DNA of 64,000 nt from CAZPWQ01 sp964590495 (GTDB lineage Bacteria; Bacteroidota; Rhodothermia; Balneolales; Balneolaceae). Position 1 is the first letter of the stretch, and every line of letters begins with the position of its first letter. Both the position numbers and the translations under genes were made by a program. The DNA is taken from NCBI GenBank assembly GCA_964590495.1, contig CAZPWQ010000003.1, forward strand, positions 13,399 to 77,398, written 5' to 3'. Below the pieces are notes generated by a model that saw only the letters and a list, made by a program, of their open reading frames with translations, searched no databases and was not told where the DNA came from. Positions 1-9,285 of this stretch are shown here, one piece after another.

Positions 1-1619
1 ATTTCCTCAACCGGAATGTGCTGCTTAAGCATCAGTCTTCTTACCATCTTGACAATCAATATGGCATGCACTTCATTCAGCGGACTAAATCCCCGTGAAT
101 CATCTTTTTGTCTCAGTTCCGGTCCGTACTTCTGGCTGTCGATTAAATTTACAGTCGGTGAACTCTTCCGCTCTTTGCTTCCATTGACAATCGGCGAAGG
201 ATCCGCTTTCGCAGTCTTAAGCCTGCCTTCATAAAACACAGTACTTAAAATCTCCGCCAGATCCTTGTTGAGCCGGTATTGCGTATCAAAAAAGGTGGTT
301 AACGAACGGTTCTGATCATGCCAGGTAAACAGGTCCTCAGTACTTTTAGCTTTCGATACGAAAGTAAAGATATCCTCTTCCAGGAATTTCCGTGCCTGTT
401 TGTTATTTGTCAATGCTATCGGCGGCAACTGCATCGGATCTCCCACCACCACAACATGATCTTTGGCTTTGGAGGCCAGTACCATCAGGTAGGGCAGGTT
501 TGCCATTGAAGCTTCGTCTATAACCACAGCATCGAATTGTTGTCCGTCGAACAGATCGGACGTACAAACCTTTGCCAGCGTAGTAGCTACGAGCTGCTTC
601 CGTTCCAGCTCAAAGCGTTCACTGACGGTTATCAGCCGTTCAATCTTCTCCTCTACTTCCGCTTCTCCGCCGTGTTCATCCAGCCGTTCGCCCAGCATAT
701 TGATCTCATCATTAAGTTCCTGCGGCACATCTTCACCGTGCGACATCAGGTTGTCGATCTCACTTTGCAGCTTCTGGTATTTACCCAGGACATTCTGGAG
801 GCGCGCGGCCTTCTCTTTTTGCTGTTCCTGCTTTTCCCGGATATATTTGTCAAAAAGCACCTCTTCCAGTCGCTCGCTTTCCAGGGCCATTTCACCGAAA
901 CGGGTCACATCTTTTTCGAGATGTTCTTTCTCCACAGCCGTTAGCGCTTCAAGGACACTCAACAAGCCGACATCAACAGCTCTGTTGGTATTGGTCGCGA
1001 ATAGTACCCGTTTACCTTTAATCAGGTAGTTGGCGATCATAAATCCGAGTGTCGAGGTTTTACCCGTTCCCGGCGGTCCCCATACATAGAGCACCTTATT
1101 TTGAAGGGCCTTCATCAGGGCTTCAAGCTGATATTTATTTCGTTTGCTGTCATCCAGCACCCTGATCTCCTCATCCTTGCTGTGGTGCTTGTAGCGGTCG
1201 GGATAGAACAGGTGAGCCATTCGTTCCCGTTCATCTTTTGAATTCGATTCAAGCAGCTGTTCCAGCTCTGTCCGGAGTTTCCGGAGTACGAAATCATTTT
1301 CCCATTCCAGGCTTACTTTTTTCAGTGACTTTCCAAAATTGTGAGGGAAATGCAATACGATCTTTTCATCTCCTATCTCAACCGGGTAAAGCTCCAGCTC
1401 TTTTTCATAATCCTCCATCTCCCCGCGAATCACCTCTGCAAATCGCATAGAGGTATTATGGGATTCAAACTCATAATAAAAAACCCCGGGCGGATGATTT
1501 TCCTTGCGTTTGCCATCGAACAAAACATCATGGGCAGGTCTTTCCCGCACTATCTCAATTTCGGCTTCTACAGCCTCCAGCGCACGCTTAATAAGTTTTT
1601 TTATTTTTTTCTTGTTCAT
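1..1619 (-). CDS. SF1 (UPF1-like) DNA/RNA helicase, AAA_11/AAA_12 type, C-terminus cut by window edge
   Basis: Reading the minus strand from the ATG at 1617-1619 gives an open frame to the window edge (about 539 codons, no stop). Motifs in order: a charged N-terminal region of about 175 residues, Walker A GPPGTGKTST, a long coiled, Glu/Lys-rich insertion, Walker B-type VVIDEAS, motif III VVVVGDPMQLPP, and motif IV-like DTQYRLN. This set and order is typical of superfamily 1 helicases related to UPF1/Dna2 (ATP-driven unwinding or translocation on nucleic acid). The 3' part with motifs V and VI lies outside the window. It follows the GntR regulator and mutS on the same strand. The physiological substrate cannot be told from sequence. 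Confidence 0.88.
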   Translation of the reverse strand, partial: MNKKKIKKLIKRALEAVEAEIEIVRERPAHDVLFDGKRKENHPPGVFYYEFESHNTSMRFAEVIRGEMEDYEKELELYPVEIGDEKIVLHFPHNFGKSLKKVSLEWENDFVLRKLRTELEQLLESNSKDERERMAHLFYPDRYKHHSKDEEIRVLDDSKRNKYQLEALMKALQNKVLYVWGPPGTGKTSTLGFMIANYLIKGKRVLFATNTNRAVDVGLLSVLEALTAVEKEHLEKDVTRFGEMALESERLEEVLFDKYIREKQEQQKEKAARLQNVLGKYQKLQSEIDNLMSHGEDVPQELNDEINMLGERLDEHGGEAEVEEKIERLITVSERFELERKQLVATTLAKVCTSDLFDGQQFDAVVIDEASMANLPYLMVLASKAKDHVVVVGDPMQLPPIALTNNKQARKFLEEDIFTFVSKAKSTEDLFTWHDQNRSLTTFFDTQYRLNKDLAEILSTVFYEGRLKTAKADPSPIVNGSKERKSSPTVNLIDSQKYGPELRQKDDSRGFSPLNEVHAILIVKMVRRLMLKQHIPVEE

Positions 1620-1710
1620 TTTGAACGGTTAACCTATTCTCATCATAATTTTAACATGGTTAAAATAAAAGGCAAAGCTTTAACTTCTCATCTCTCACTT
1701 TCCTTTCCCG

Positions 1711-2604
1711 CTATTGATCCCAAAGTTCGGCCCGGATCGTACTGGCGCTTTGTTCCGAAATAGTATATTCCAGCTGAATACGTCTTCGTTCAGGTATTTT
1801 TTCCTCAACCAGTTTCGCGCTCTGTGAGGTGTACAATATAAGATCTGTCTCCCGAACAAACAGGGGCAATGATTTACCATAAGTAGCACCTGCTACAAAA
1901 GAACCCCCGAACCTGATACTAGCCTTCAGTTCACCGATGATCTTTGTTATTGTCTTATCCTCCGTTGTTACCAGGCCGATGGTTTCAATTGCCGCACGGT
2001 CAACTATCGAAAGCAGCGTATCGGGATTGATGTTATAGACAATCGGCAGCAACCGCCCGGTTTCCGCAAAATCCCGGAAACTGTTTACCAGTTGCACAGG
2101 AACGAACAGCGCATCATATTTGACGGTCTCATTATACTGGTTTTCATTTAATACCCTGCTTCGCACTCCCACTTCTTTCTTGATAGCGTCGGCCAGCATA
2201 TTCCCAAGCTCATTGGTCTCCCCGATACTGGCACAGGTTTCGATGCGGTCGGGCCAGTCCATAAAGCTGAGCTGCTCCTGGAACAATTCGTCAATTTCGG
2301 ATTCATCCAGTCCGTAGCCGATCAGCTCTTCCAGCAATGATCTCATTTTCTCGGCACCGACTTCAAGCCGGTCTGCCTTGTCCAACAGCGTATTTTGACG
2401 CTCAACGATAAAGCCCCTGCCCCGCTCACCCCGTATCAGACCTTCATCAGCCAGGATGTGATAAGCTTTGCGAACGGTGTGAAAACTCGACTCCAGCTGC
2501 TGACCCAGTTCACGCGTAGACGGCAACATTTCACCCACCTGAAACTGCTTGGTGGCGATCATCAGGCGAATACGATCGGCGATATATTTGGCGGAGGTTT
2601 TCAA
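1711..2604 (-). CDS. GntR-family winged-helix transcriptional regulator
   Basis: 297 aa. Residues about 5-70 form a GntR winged helix-turn-helix: an IADRIRLMI helix, the LPSTRELGQQL recognition segment and the LADEGLIRGERGRGFIV wing. The C-terminal ~200 residues are neither an obvious FCD nor UTRA domain; they read like the periplasmic-binding-type sensor domain found behind GntR HTHs in Bacteroidota, but this is inference. The start is a TTG at 2602-2604, as an in-frame TAA lies just upstream and no ATG is available. It lies between mutS (97 nt upstream) and the SF1 helicase gene (92 nt downstream) on the same strand. Its ligand is unknown. Confidence 0.8.
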   Translation of the reverse strand: MKTSAKYIADRIRLMIATKQFQVGEMLPSTRELGQQLESSFHTVRKAYHILADEGLIRGERGRGFIVERQNTLLDKADRLEVGAEKMRSLLEELIGYGLDESEIDELFQEQLSFMDWPDRIETCASIGETNELGNMLADAIKKEVGVRSRVLNENQYNETVKYDALFVPVQLVNSFRDFAETGRLLPIVYNINPDTLLSIVDRAAIETIGLVTTEDKTITKIIGELKASIRFGGSFVAGATYGKSLPLFVRETDLILYTSQSAKLVEEKIPERRRIQLEYTISEQSASTIRAELWDQ

Positions 2605-2638
2605 TGTTTTTTGGGATTAAAATCTGTTTGGAGCGCAG

Positions 2639-2679
2639 ATGACGCAGATATCCGTGATTATTCGTCTGATCTGCGTCAT
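2639..2679. repeat. inverted repeat between mutS and the GntR gene
   Basis: ATGACGCAGAT (2639-2649) is perfectly inverted as ATCTGCGTCAT (2669-2679) around a 19-nt loop. It sits just 3' of the mutS stop. No T-run follows on the minus strand, so it is not a classic terminator; it looks like a dispersed intergenic repeat. Confidence 0.5.
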
Positions 2680-2700
2680 TCGTGTTCCATTCTTTCGTTT

Positions 2701-5373
2701 CTATTCCACCAGTTTCTTCAATTCAGAAACCAGCATCAGTGATTCGATGGGCGTCATGCGGTTGGGATCGCATGCTTCCAGCTTGTCGATTAGCTGCTCG
2801 ACTTTCGGGTCGAGCTGTGTCTGGAACAGCGACATCTGATCTATCGGCTCCTGCTTGTCCATATTTTTGGCAGCTTTCTTAACTGCCTGCTTCTTTTTCC
2901 TGGCTCCCTCTTCGAGCGTGCCGTTGCTGTCGGTGAGGTCAAGGCTGTGGCTCTCCAGGTTTTTGAGAATCTCCCTGGCTCGTTCAATGACAATCGACGG
3001 CAGCCCGGCCATATCGGCTACCTGGATGCCGTAACTGTGGTCGGCGCCGCCACGCACCAGCTTCCGCAGAAAAATTACCTTGCCATCGTGCTCTTTTACC
3101 TGCACGTTATAATTAACGATATGCTCATACATATTTTCCAGCTCATTCAGCTCGTGGTAATGGGTAGCAAACAACGTTTTGGCAGCCACCGACGGCTGAT
3201 TGTGAAGATACTCTGCCAGTGCCCAGGCGATACTGAGACCGTCAAACGTGCTGGTTCCCCTGCCCACCTCATCCAGCAGAATCAGGGAATTACGAGTGGC
3301 GTTATTGAGGATATTCGCCGCTTCGTTCATCTCCACCAGAAAAGTGCTTTCTCCCGCCGCAAGATTGTCGGAAGCACCGACGCGTGTAAATATCTTGTCC
3401 ACGAGTCCAATATAGGCTTCTTCGGCAGGCACAAAGCAGCCGATCTGGGCCAATAGTACAATCAAGCCCGTCTGTCTGAGAATAATACTCTTACCCGCCA
3501 TATTAGGTCCGGTAATGATCAGAATCTGTTCGTCATCGTTTTCAAGATGGATATCATTGGGAATAAAGGGATCCCCCGGGGGCAGCGTCTTTTCAACAAC
3601 GGGATGACGTCCTTTTGTGATATCGATTATCTGGTCATCGGCAATAGCCGGTTTGCAGTAATTATTGCGGTAAGCCACGTCGGCGAAACTCTGAAGGCAG
3701 TCGAGCTGAGCCAGGGCCTGTGCCACCTGTTGCACATCCTCGGCGAATTCGGCTACATACAGGCGCAGCTCTTCAAATAATTCATATTCGAGCGTCTTGC
3801 TTCGCTCTTCGGAAGAAAGGATCTTCTCTTCAACCTCCTTCAGCTCGGGTGTAATATAGCGTTCGGAATTGACCAGCGTCTGCTTCCTGATAAAATGCTC
3901 GGGCACTTTTTCCTTGTGAGTGTTGGTCACCTCAATATAGTAGCCATAGACTTTATTATAGCCGATCTTCAGCGAACTTATACCCGTTTCCTGCGCCAGT
4001 TCCTCCTTTATTTTGGCGATATATTTTTTGCCGTTCCGCGCTATTTCCCGCAGTTCATCCAGCTCTTCGTTAAACCCGTCATTGAACATACCGCCATCTC
4101 TTACACTGGCGGGTGGGTCTTCGATAATAGCTTTTTCAATGCGCTCCTGTACTTCAATCAACAGCTTCAATCTTCCCAGTATATCATTAAGCAGGGGTTC
4201 ATCGAGCTGACTGAACTGCATCTTGATGCGCGGAATTTGAGCAAGTGATAATTTAAGCTGCATAAGGTCACGGGCGTTTGCACGTCCCACACAGATCCGG
4301 GAGATCAGACGTTCCAGGTCGCCCACCTGGTCGAGCTCTTCTCGCAGGTTTTCCCGTACTTCGTGATTTACATTCAGTGCTTCCACAGCGTTCAGGCGCT
4401 CACGAATTGATTTCATGCGCTTCAGCGGACGCATGATCCATTTCCGCATAAGACGCCCGCCCATTGCCGTACAGGTATCATCCAGTATTGAAACAAGCGT
4501 ACCTTCCGAACCATCCTGCTGCATACTGGTAATCAGCTCCAGGTTTCGTTTGGTGGAGTTATCCAGCGACATATACTCTTTATTTTCGAAGGCCTGGATC
4601 CGCTTGATATGCCCGAGCGAGGCTTTCTGTGTCTCCTGGATATAATGCATCAGTGCCCCGGCGGCAATATGTGCGGTCTTCAGTTCCTCAACTCCAAAAC
4701 CTTTGAGAGAATGCGTTTCAAAATGATCCGTCAACAAATTATATCCGTAATCCCCCTCATAAACCCACTCTTCAATAAAAGTAATGTTATAATCGAGCAG
4801 AAGTTCGGGTACCTTGTTTTTGAGGGTTTGCGGAAGTAAAAGTTCGGCGGGAGAAATGGACTGAAGCATATCGTTCAATTCCTCTTTATCCACTTGACTG
4901 AGAGCAAATTCTCCCGTTGAGACATCCGAAAAGGAAACCCCGGCCGTATCACCATTCAGGAAAACAGCGGCTGCATAATTATTGCGTTTGTGTTCGAGCA
5001 GCTTTTCCGACATCGTAACGCCGGGTGTAGTAATTTCCGTGACTTCACGGTCCACGACCTTTCGACCCGCCTTTTTAGCGGCGGAAGGATCTTCAATTTG
5101 TTCACAGACAGCAACACGATAGCCTTTTTTGACCAGTTTGGGAAGATAAGTGTCCAGAGCGTGATATGGGAAACCGGCCAGAGGCGTCTGGTCTCCGCCA
5201 TTGTTCCGTTTTGTCAGTGTTATTCCAAGTTCCCCGCTTACAAGTTCTGCATCATCAGCAAATGTTTCATAAAAGTCGCCGACCCGGAAAAGAAGTATGG
5301 TACCCGGATGCTTCTCCTTAATATGATGGTATTGCCGCATCAATGGCGTTTGCGACTTGTTCTTAGTACTCAT
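2701..5373 (-). CDS. mutS: DNA mismatch repair protein MutS
   Basis: 890 aa, full length for bacterial MutS. The N-terminal mismatch-recognition domain carries the Phe-X-Glu motif (Phe34-Tyr35-Glu36 in VGDFYETF), which stacks on mispaired bases. The C-terminal ABC-type ATPase has Walker A GPNMAGKS and the signature/Walker B stretch DEVGRGTSTFDG. The end resembles the usual MutS C-terminus. MutS recognises mismatches and small loops and recruits MutL; no mutL is in the window. ATG start at 5371-5373. The long antisense open frames over this gene are shadows. Confidence 0.98.
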   Translation of the reverse strand: MSTKNKSQTPLMRQYHHIKEKHPGTILLFRVGDFYETFADDAELVSGELGITLTKRNNGGDQTPLAGFPYHALDTYLPKLVKKGYRVAVCEQIEDPSAAKKAGRKVVDREVTEITTPGVTMSEKLLEHKRNNYAAAVFLNGDTAGVSFSDVSTGEFALSQVDKEELNDMLQSISPAELLLPQTLKNKVPELLLDYNITFIEEWVYEGDYGYNLLTDHFETHSLKGFGVEELKTAHIAAGALMHYIQETQKASLGHIKRIQAFENKEYMSLDNSTKRNLELITSMQQDGSEGTLVSILDDTCTAMGGRLMRKWIMRPLKRMKSIRERLNAVEALNVNHEVRENLREELDQVGDLERLISRICVGRANARDLMQLKLSLAQIPRIKMQFSQLDEPLLNDILGRLKLLIEVQERIEKAIIEDPPASVRDGGMFNDGFNEELDELREIARNGKKYIAKIKEELAQETGISSLKIGYNKVYGYYIEVTNTHKEKVPEHFIRKQTLVNSERYITPELKEVEEKILSSEERSKTLEYELFEELRLYVAEFAEDVQQVAQALAQLDCLQSFADVAYRNNYCKPAIADDQIIDITKGRHPVVEKTLPPGDPFIPNDIHLENDDEQILIITGPNMAGKSIILRQTGLIVLLAQIGCFVPAEEAYIGLVDKIFTRVGASDNLAAGESTFLVEMNEAANILNNATRNSLILLDEVGRGTSTFDGLSIAWALAEYLHNQPSVAAKTLFATHYHELNELENMYEHIVNYNVQVKEHDGKVIFLRKLVRGGADHSYGIQVADMAGLPSIVIERAREILKNLESHSLDLTDSNGTLEEGARKKKQAVKKAAKNMDKQEPIDQMSLFQTQLDPKVEQLIDKLEACDPNRMTPIESLMLVSELKKLVE

Positions 5374-5439
5374 TGAGATGGAAACTTTGGTTATATGAAA
5401 CTAGTGCTATTAAGTTACATGTTAAACTATTAAAAATAA

Positions 5440-5527
5440 TTGCTCGAAATGCAAAACGCATAGGGCATGGTCCGCCGGCTGACGGATAAAAAATGAGAAC
5501 GCTATGCTCTTTGGGCCATGCGCTCTG
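5440..5527. repeat. dispersed intergenic repeat (GCGCATAG-type) upstream of the YihY gene
   Basis: The stretch contains ACGCATAGGGCATGG, a CCGCCGG hairpin core and a GCTATGC.../GCCATGCGC segment. The same vocabulary (GCGCATGG, CGCTATGCGC) recurs at 7960-8050, so it appears to be a copy of an interspersed repeat. It covers the nominal ATG (5504) of the following gene, which casts doubt on that start. Confidence 0.45.
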
Positions 5528-6511
5528 CCTATTATCATTAGCATAAATAACATTCAGCCCTTAAATTATGCTCACTTATTTAAATCTTACAACGATCTAT
5601 ATATAGTGCAGAAGTATAAGAATTTCTGGCGGCTCATCGTAGACCTGGTAATAAAAAAAGATGTATTCTTTAATGCTTCCGCTATTACCTTTAATCTGTT
5701 TATCTGTGCCATTCCTTTTACACTGTTGCTTATTTCTATAATCGGCTATGTGCTGTCATATGATGAAGCCTTTAACGAAATTCTGCGATATGGACGTGAG
5801 CTCTTTCCCAGCTTCACCTATGAATCGCAAAGCGGTGATATCTTTCGTGGCGCCGTTACCATTGAAACTTTATTAAATCCACTGATCGGCGCCAGGAGAA
5901 TTTTTGGTATTATCGGTATTATCGTGCTGATCTTCTTCTCCCAGGGTCTGTTTCATACAATCAAACATGTCGTATTTATTATTTTTGAAATTGAAGACCG
6001 GCGGCATCCCATCCTTGAAATGATTTACAATTTCTTCACCTTTGGGCTGGTGGGCAGCATATTTATATTTTTTAGTCTCACTATTTCCCTTGTATCACTT
6101 TTTTCAATCCAGAAGATTGCCCTGCCATATACAGATCTGACTATTGAAATTAGCTGGATCTATGAGTTTCTCAATATTGTAATACCCGTAATATTTACTC
6201 TTTTTCTGTTCTATACTATATTCAGGTTCATCAGCGAAAAACGCATGCAACCGAAAGTAGCGATGCTTGGTGCTGTTGTATACACGGTACTTTTTGAAAT
6301 TGCAAAATACGGGGTTGGTATATACCTGGATTATGCATTTCGTGCTTACCGGCACTTTTACCAGGGATACACAATCCTGGTCATCATTGGTGTATGGGCG
6401 TTTTATTCAGCGTTGTTATTCGTACTTTCTACAATTGTGGCACGTGCCTATCAAAAAGTTTTTATAGAGGGAGAACCTCCGACGAAAAACCCCTATACCA
6501 TGATTTCGTAG
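5504..6511 (+). CDS. YihY/BrkB-family inner-membrane protein
   Basis: 335 aa as the longest frame. Around residue 60 the family signature begins (FFNASAITFNLF, then a hydrophobic helix), followed by about six transmembrane segments and the conserved Tyr/Phe-rich C-terminal helices (YQGYTILVIIGVWAFYSALLF). The family was once annotated as ribonuclease BN but is an integral membrane protein of unclear function. The nominal ATG at 5504 lies in repeat sequence, and the first ~34 residues have no family counterpart; the in-frame GTG at 5606 is a more natural start. The gene stands alone between mutS (divergent) and the DNA glycosylase gene. Confidence 0.85.
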   Translation: MLFGPCALPIIISINNIQPLNYAHLFKSYNDLYIVQKYKNFWRLIVDLVIKKDVFFNASAITFNLFICAIPFTLLLISIIGYVLSYDEAFNEILRYGRELFPSFTYESQSGDIFRGAVTIETLLNPLIGARRIFGIIGIIVLIFFSQGLFHTIKHVVFIIFEIEDRRHPILEMIYNFFTFGLVGSIFIFFSLTISLVSLFSIQKIALPYTDLTIEISWIYEFLNIVIPVIFTLFLFYTIFRFISEKRMQPKVAMLGAVVYTVLFEIAKYGVGIYLDYAFRAYRHFYQGYTILVIIGVWAFYSALLFVLSTIVARAYQKVFIEGEPPTKNPYTMIS

Positions 6512-6600
6512 TGGTTTGCCAGTTGTGATTACTCCGGTCATTGTTATAACTGGCAACTTAAACTACTTAGCTATATACTTCCAAATTTTTTTCATATCCT

Positions 6601-7203
6601 ATGTCATTAAATAAACTTCCACTTTCCTTCTATCGGCGGCCTGATGTCGTTGAAATCAGCCGGCAGCTGATCGGCAAGGTACTCTGTTCACAAATCGGTG
6701 AATCACCGCTAACTTCCGGAATCATTGTTGAGACAGAAGCATACTGTGGCCGAAACGATAAAGCCTGTCACGCAAATAACAGCCGCACCGAACGAACAGA
6801 AATTATGTACCAGGAGGGTGGTGTTGCCTATATTTACCTGTGTTATGGAATCCACCATCTTTTTAATGTTGTTACCAATATTAATGGGTTGGCAGATGCC
6901 GTACTCATACGTGCTATCGAACCACAGGACGGAAAAAATAAGATGCTTCAGCGTCGCAATGGGAAAGATGTTACCCCGTCATTGACAGGAGGGCCGGGAC
7001 GCCTTACTCAGGCACTGGGTATTACCACCGATTTATATGGCACAGATTTAAGGGGAGATACCATCTGGATTGAAGATCGAAATATTCCGATAAAGAAAAG
7101 TAAAATAAAATCGGCGACCAGAATTGGCGTTGACTACGCCGGCAAACATGCAAAGCGACCGTGGCGGTTTTACATTGAGGACAACAAATGGATAAGCAAA
7201 TAA
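6601..7203 (+). CDS. mpg: DNA-3-methyladenine glycosylase (AAG/MPG family)
   Basis: 200 aa, the usual size of the bacterial MPG fold. The active-site motif VETEAY is at residues 43-48, with the catalytic glutamate that activates water; the family stretches RTEIMYQEGGVAYIYLCYG and LTGGPGRLTQALGI follow. The enzyme flips out and excises alkylated purines such as 3-methyladenine and hypoxanthine, starting base excision repair. ATG start. Ends 57 nt before the convergent DUF4168 gene, with a hairpin between them. Window neighbours mutS, nth and recN are also repair genes but are not linked in an operon with it. Confidence 0.96.
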   Translation: MSLNKLPLSFYRRPDVVEISRQLIGKVLCSQIGESPLTSGIIVETEAYCGRNDKACHANNSRTERTEIMYQEGGVAYIYLCYGIHHLFNVVTNINGLADAVLIRAIEPQDGKNKMLQRRNGKDVTPSLTGGPGRLTQALGITTDLYGTDLRGDTIWIEDRNIPIKKSKIKSATRIGVDYAGKHAKRPWRFYIEDNKWISK

Positions 7204-7205
7204 AG

Positions 7206-7235
7206 AAAGTCCGTACCCATATCGGCACGGACTTT
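7206..7235. terminator. hairpin between convergent mpg and DUF4168 genes
   Basis: AAAGTCCGT (7206-7214) pairs perfectly with ACGGACTTT (7227-7235) over a 12-nt loop. Placed between two convergent stops, it can serve both strands; flanking T-tracts are weak. Confidence 0.6.
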
Positions 7236-7260
7236 AACTGAATTGTATAGTCTTTTTAAT

Positions 7261-7752
7261 TTAGTTCACTCCTTCAGTGGTATCAGCGGCAATTTCCTGG
7301 AATCGCTGGGCTACTTCCTGGTTGCTTTGGACGGCCTGCATTACCTGTTGAAACCGTTGCGGCTCCATTCCATTATCCTGAACTATCTGGACAAATTTCT
7401 GCTGTGATTCCTGCTGGATTTTCATCAGCTTTGGTTGGATTTCCTCAATGGTTTGTTCTTCTTCCTCGGTCATATCTGCTGAATCCTGAGGATTCTGCTG
7501 ACTCATCATAATTGCCTGAAAACGCTCCATTTCCATGCCTTCTTCATCCAGAATCGTTTCCAATTCTTCCTGAGTTTCTTCCTGGATAATTTGTGACTCA
7601 TCGACAATGGTAGCAAGGGTCTCCAGCTCTTCATCAGTGATGCTGTCAGGGTCAATTTGCTGTTGTTGCATCTGTTGCCCCTGCCCTACGACAGAACTGA
7701 CCATCAATAGCATAGCTACAACAAATGGCACAGTATGTTTGAAAAGTTTCAT
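7261..7752 (-). CDS. secreted DUF4168-domain protein
   Basis: 163 aa with a Sec signal peptide (Lys-rich start, hydrophobic core, cleavage near VVGQG). The mature protein is rich in Gln and Glu and contains two repeats of the form F-Q-x-I/V-M-x(8-10)-N-Q/P (MERFQAIMMSQQNPQ and PQRFQQVMQAVQSNQE) typical of DUF4168. DUF4168 proteins are small periplasmic or exported helical proteins with no proven function. ATG start. Monocistronic on the minus strand, convergent with mpg. Confidence 0.75.
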   Translation of the reverse strand: MKLFKHTVPFVVAMLLMVSSVVGQGQQMQQQQIDPDSITDEELETLATIVDESQIIQEETQEELETILDEEGMEMERFQAIMMSQQNPQDSADMTEEEEQTIEEIQPKLMKIQQESQQKFVQIVQDNGMEPQRFQQVMQAVQSNQEVAQRFQEIAADTTEGVN

Positions 7753-8217
7753 ATATATTTTATTGGATTTAAGTTAAAGGATCTACGGTGCTTAGTTTTA
7801 TCAATATAATGATAAATTGTCTCGATTTAAAAGTAGATAACCTGTGATCGTTTCTTTTATTGCAAAGAATCCCGATTTCATAACTCCCGGTGTGTTAACC
7901 CGGGGTTGAACTGAATCATCATCTTTTTCTCGGATTCAATACTTCTGTTGAGGAGACGGCAAAGGGCAAAGCGCATGGCCCCGACAGCAGGTGTCGGGGT
8001 ATAGCAGGCGTTGTTCCTGCGCTATGCGCTTGGCTCTATGCGCTATCCCTTTTCGGCTTGCATCCAGCCCCTCGAAGCATCGGGGCTTGGTGAGAAATGC
8101 TGAAAAAGTGATCTGTCTAAACCACCAAATATTGCTGTTCTTATTTTATGATTCTAAAAATAGAATGGTATTTTGTTTGTGGGATTTTTACAGCAAATTC
8201 AGGCTCCTGGAGCATCT
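7753..8217. other. 465-nt intergenic region with repeat material
   Basis: No convincing gene. 7960-8050 holds GCGCATAG-type repeat sequence related to 5440-5527, including a CCCCGACA/TGTCGGGG hairpin near 7979-7999. 8090-8106 carries TTGGTGAGAAATGC, matching one end of the TAGCC-ended element seen at 11996-12042 and 54862-55090. I see no cobalamin riboswitch features ahead of the BtuF-like gene. Confidence 0.5.
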
Positions 8218-9165
8218 ATGCGAATTGTATCTCTTTTACCGAGCACTACTGAAATTATTTGCGCTTTGGGTTTGGAAAAAGCCCTTGTGGGTCGCTCTCA
8301 TGAATGTGATTTTCCATCCTCTGTGCAAAAACTGCCGGCTTGTACCGAAGAGAAGTTTAATCCTGACGGTACCAGCTATGAACTTGATCAAAGGGTAAAG
8401 GCACTTCTGCAGGAAGGATTATCTGTATATCGCGTGGATGCCAAAAAACTTGCAGAACTTGAGCCGGATGTTATTATTACGCAGAATCATTGTGAAGTAT
8501 GTGCAGCCTCAGAAGATGAGGTTAAATCGGCAGTTCATGAGAACCTGGGGGATACGGTAAAAGTTATATCAGTATCTCCGACTGATATTCACGAAGTGCT
8601 GGACTCAGTTGAGACTATAGGCCGGGCTATCGGAGTGGAAAAAAAAGCCGGAGAATTATCCCGCTCAATGAAAGAGCAGCTCAAAAGCTTTGAAGAAAAA
8701 ACACGTAATCTGCAGATGCCCGGGGTACTTTGCCTCGAATGGCTGGAACCGCTGATGGCTGCCGGAAACTGGATGCCCGAACTAATCCAGATTGCCGGAG
8801 GGTATTCCCTGGCCGGACGTGCCGGGGAACATTCCCCGATGATTGAATGGAAAGAGGTCCTGAAGCTGGATCCAAAAATTATTATGATTATCCCGTGTGG
8901 GTATTCCGTTGATCAAACCGCGAAAGAAATTGTAAGCTTAACCTCCCGTAGTGGTTGGAATAAGTTAAGGGCCGTGCAAAATAAACAGGTGTATGTGGCC
9001 GATGGCAACCACTATTTTAACCGGCCGGGGCCCCGGCTTGTGGATTCCACTGTAATTTTGGGCGAAATTATACATCCTTCCCTGTATCGAACTCCGGGTA
9101 ATCATCACCCGGGCTGGATCAATGTGTTTGCAGAGCAAGTAAATTTATCAAAAGATTTACGATGA
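8218..9165 (+). CDS. BtuF-like cobalamin-binding / ABC substrate-binding-fold protein
   Basis: 315 aa from the ATG at 8218, preceded by GGAG at good spacing; this start gives the family-typical MRIVSLLPSTTEI opening, so the frame's earlier ATG at 8173 is not preferred. The protein has the class III binding-protein fold of BtuF/HutX relatives: LLPSTTEIICALG near the N-terminus, DVIITQNHCEVCA in the middle, and a C-terminal WNKLRAVQNKQVYVADG segment. There is no signal peptide, unlike true periplasmic BtuF, which matches the cytosolic 'cobalamin-binding protein' subgroup. No permease or ATPase is adjacent. The ligand is therefore uncertain. Confidence 0.8.
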   Translation: MRIVSLLPSTTEIICALGLEKALVGRSHECDFPSSVQKLPACTEEKFNPDGTSYELDQRVKALLQEGLSVYRVDAKKLAELEPDVIITQNHCEVCAASEDEVKSAVHENLGDTVKVISVSPTDIHEVLDSVETIGRAIGVEKKAGELSRSMKEQLKSFEEKTRNLQMPGVLCLEWLEPLMAAGNWMPELIQIAGGYSLAGRAGEHSPMIEWKEVLKLDPKIIMIIPCGYSVDQTAKEIVSLTSRSGWNKLRAVQNKQVYVADGNHYFNRPGPRLVDSTVILGEIIHPSLYRTPGNHHPGWINVFAEQVNLSKDLR

Positions 9166-9285
9166 AAAATCTGCATATTTAAACTAGCATTATGTTAATA
9201 ATGAATTTCGGGTTGAAATCAGGATTGTGCCTCCAAACCCACCACGCATGCTCCACATATCCATATTTATAAAGAAAATTAAATT

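Noticed and set aside
2947..3456. 169-aa plus-strand frame
   Set aside because: Antisense to the MutS ATPase domain.
7753..8217. cobalamin riboswitch ahead of the BtuF-like gene
   Set aside because: No conserved B12-box-like stretch was seen; the interval is repeat material.
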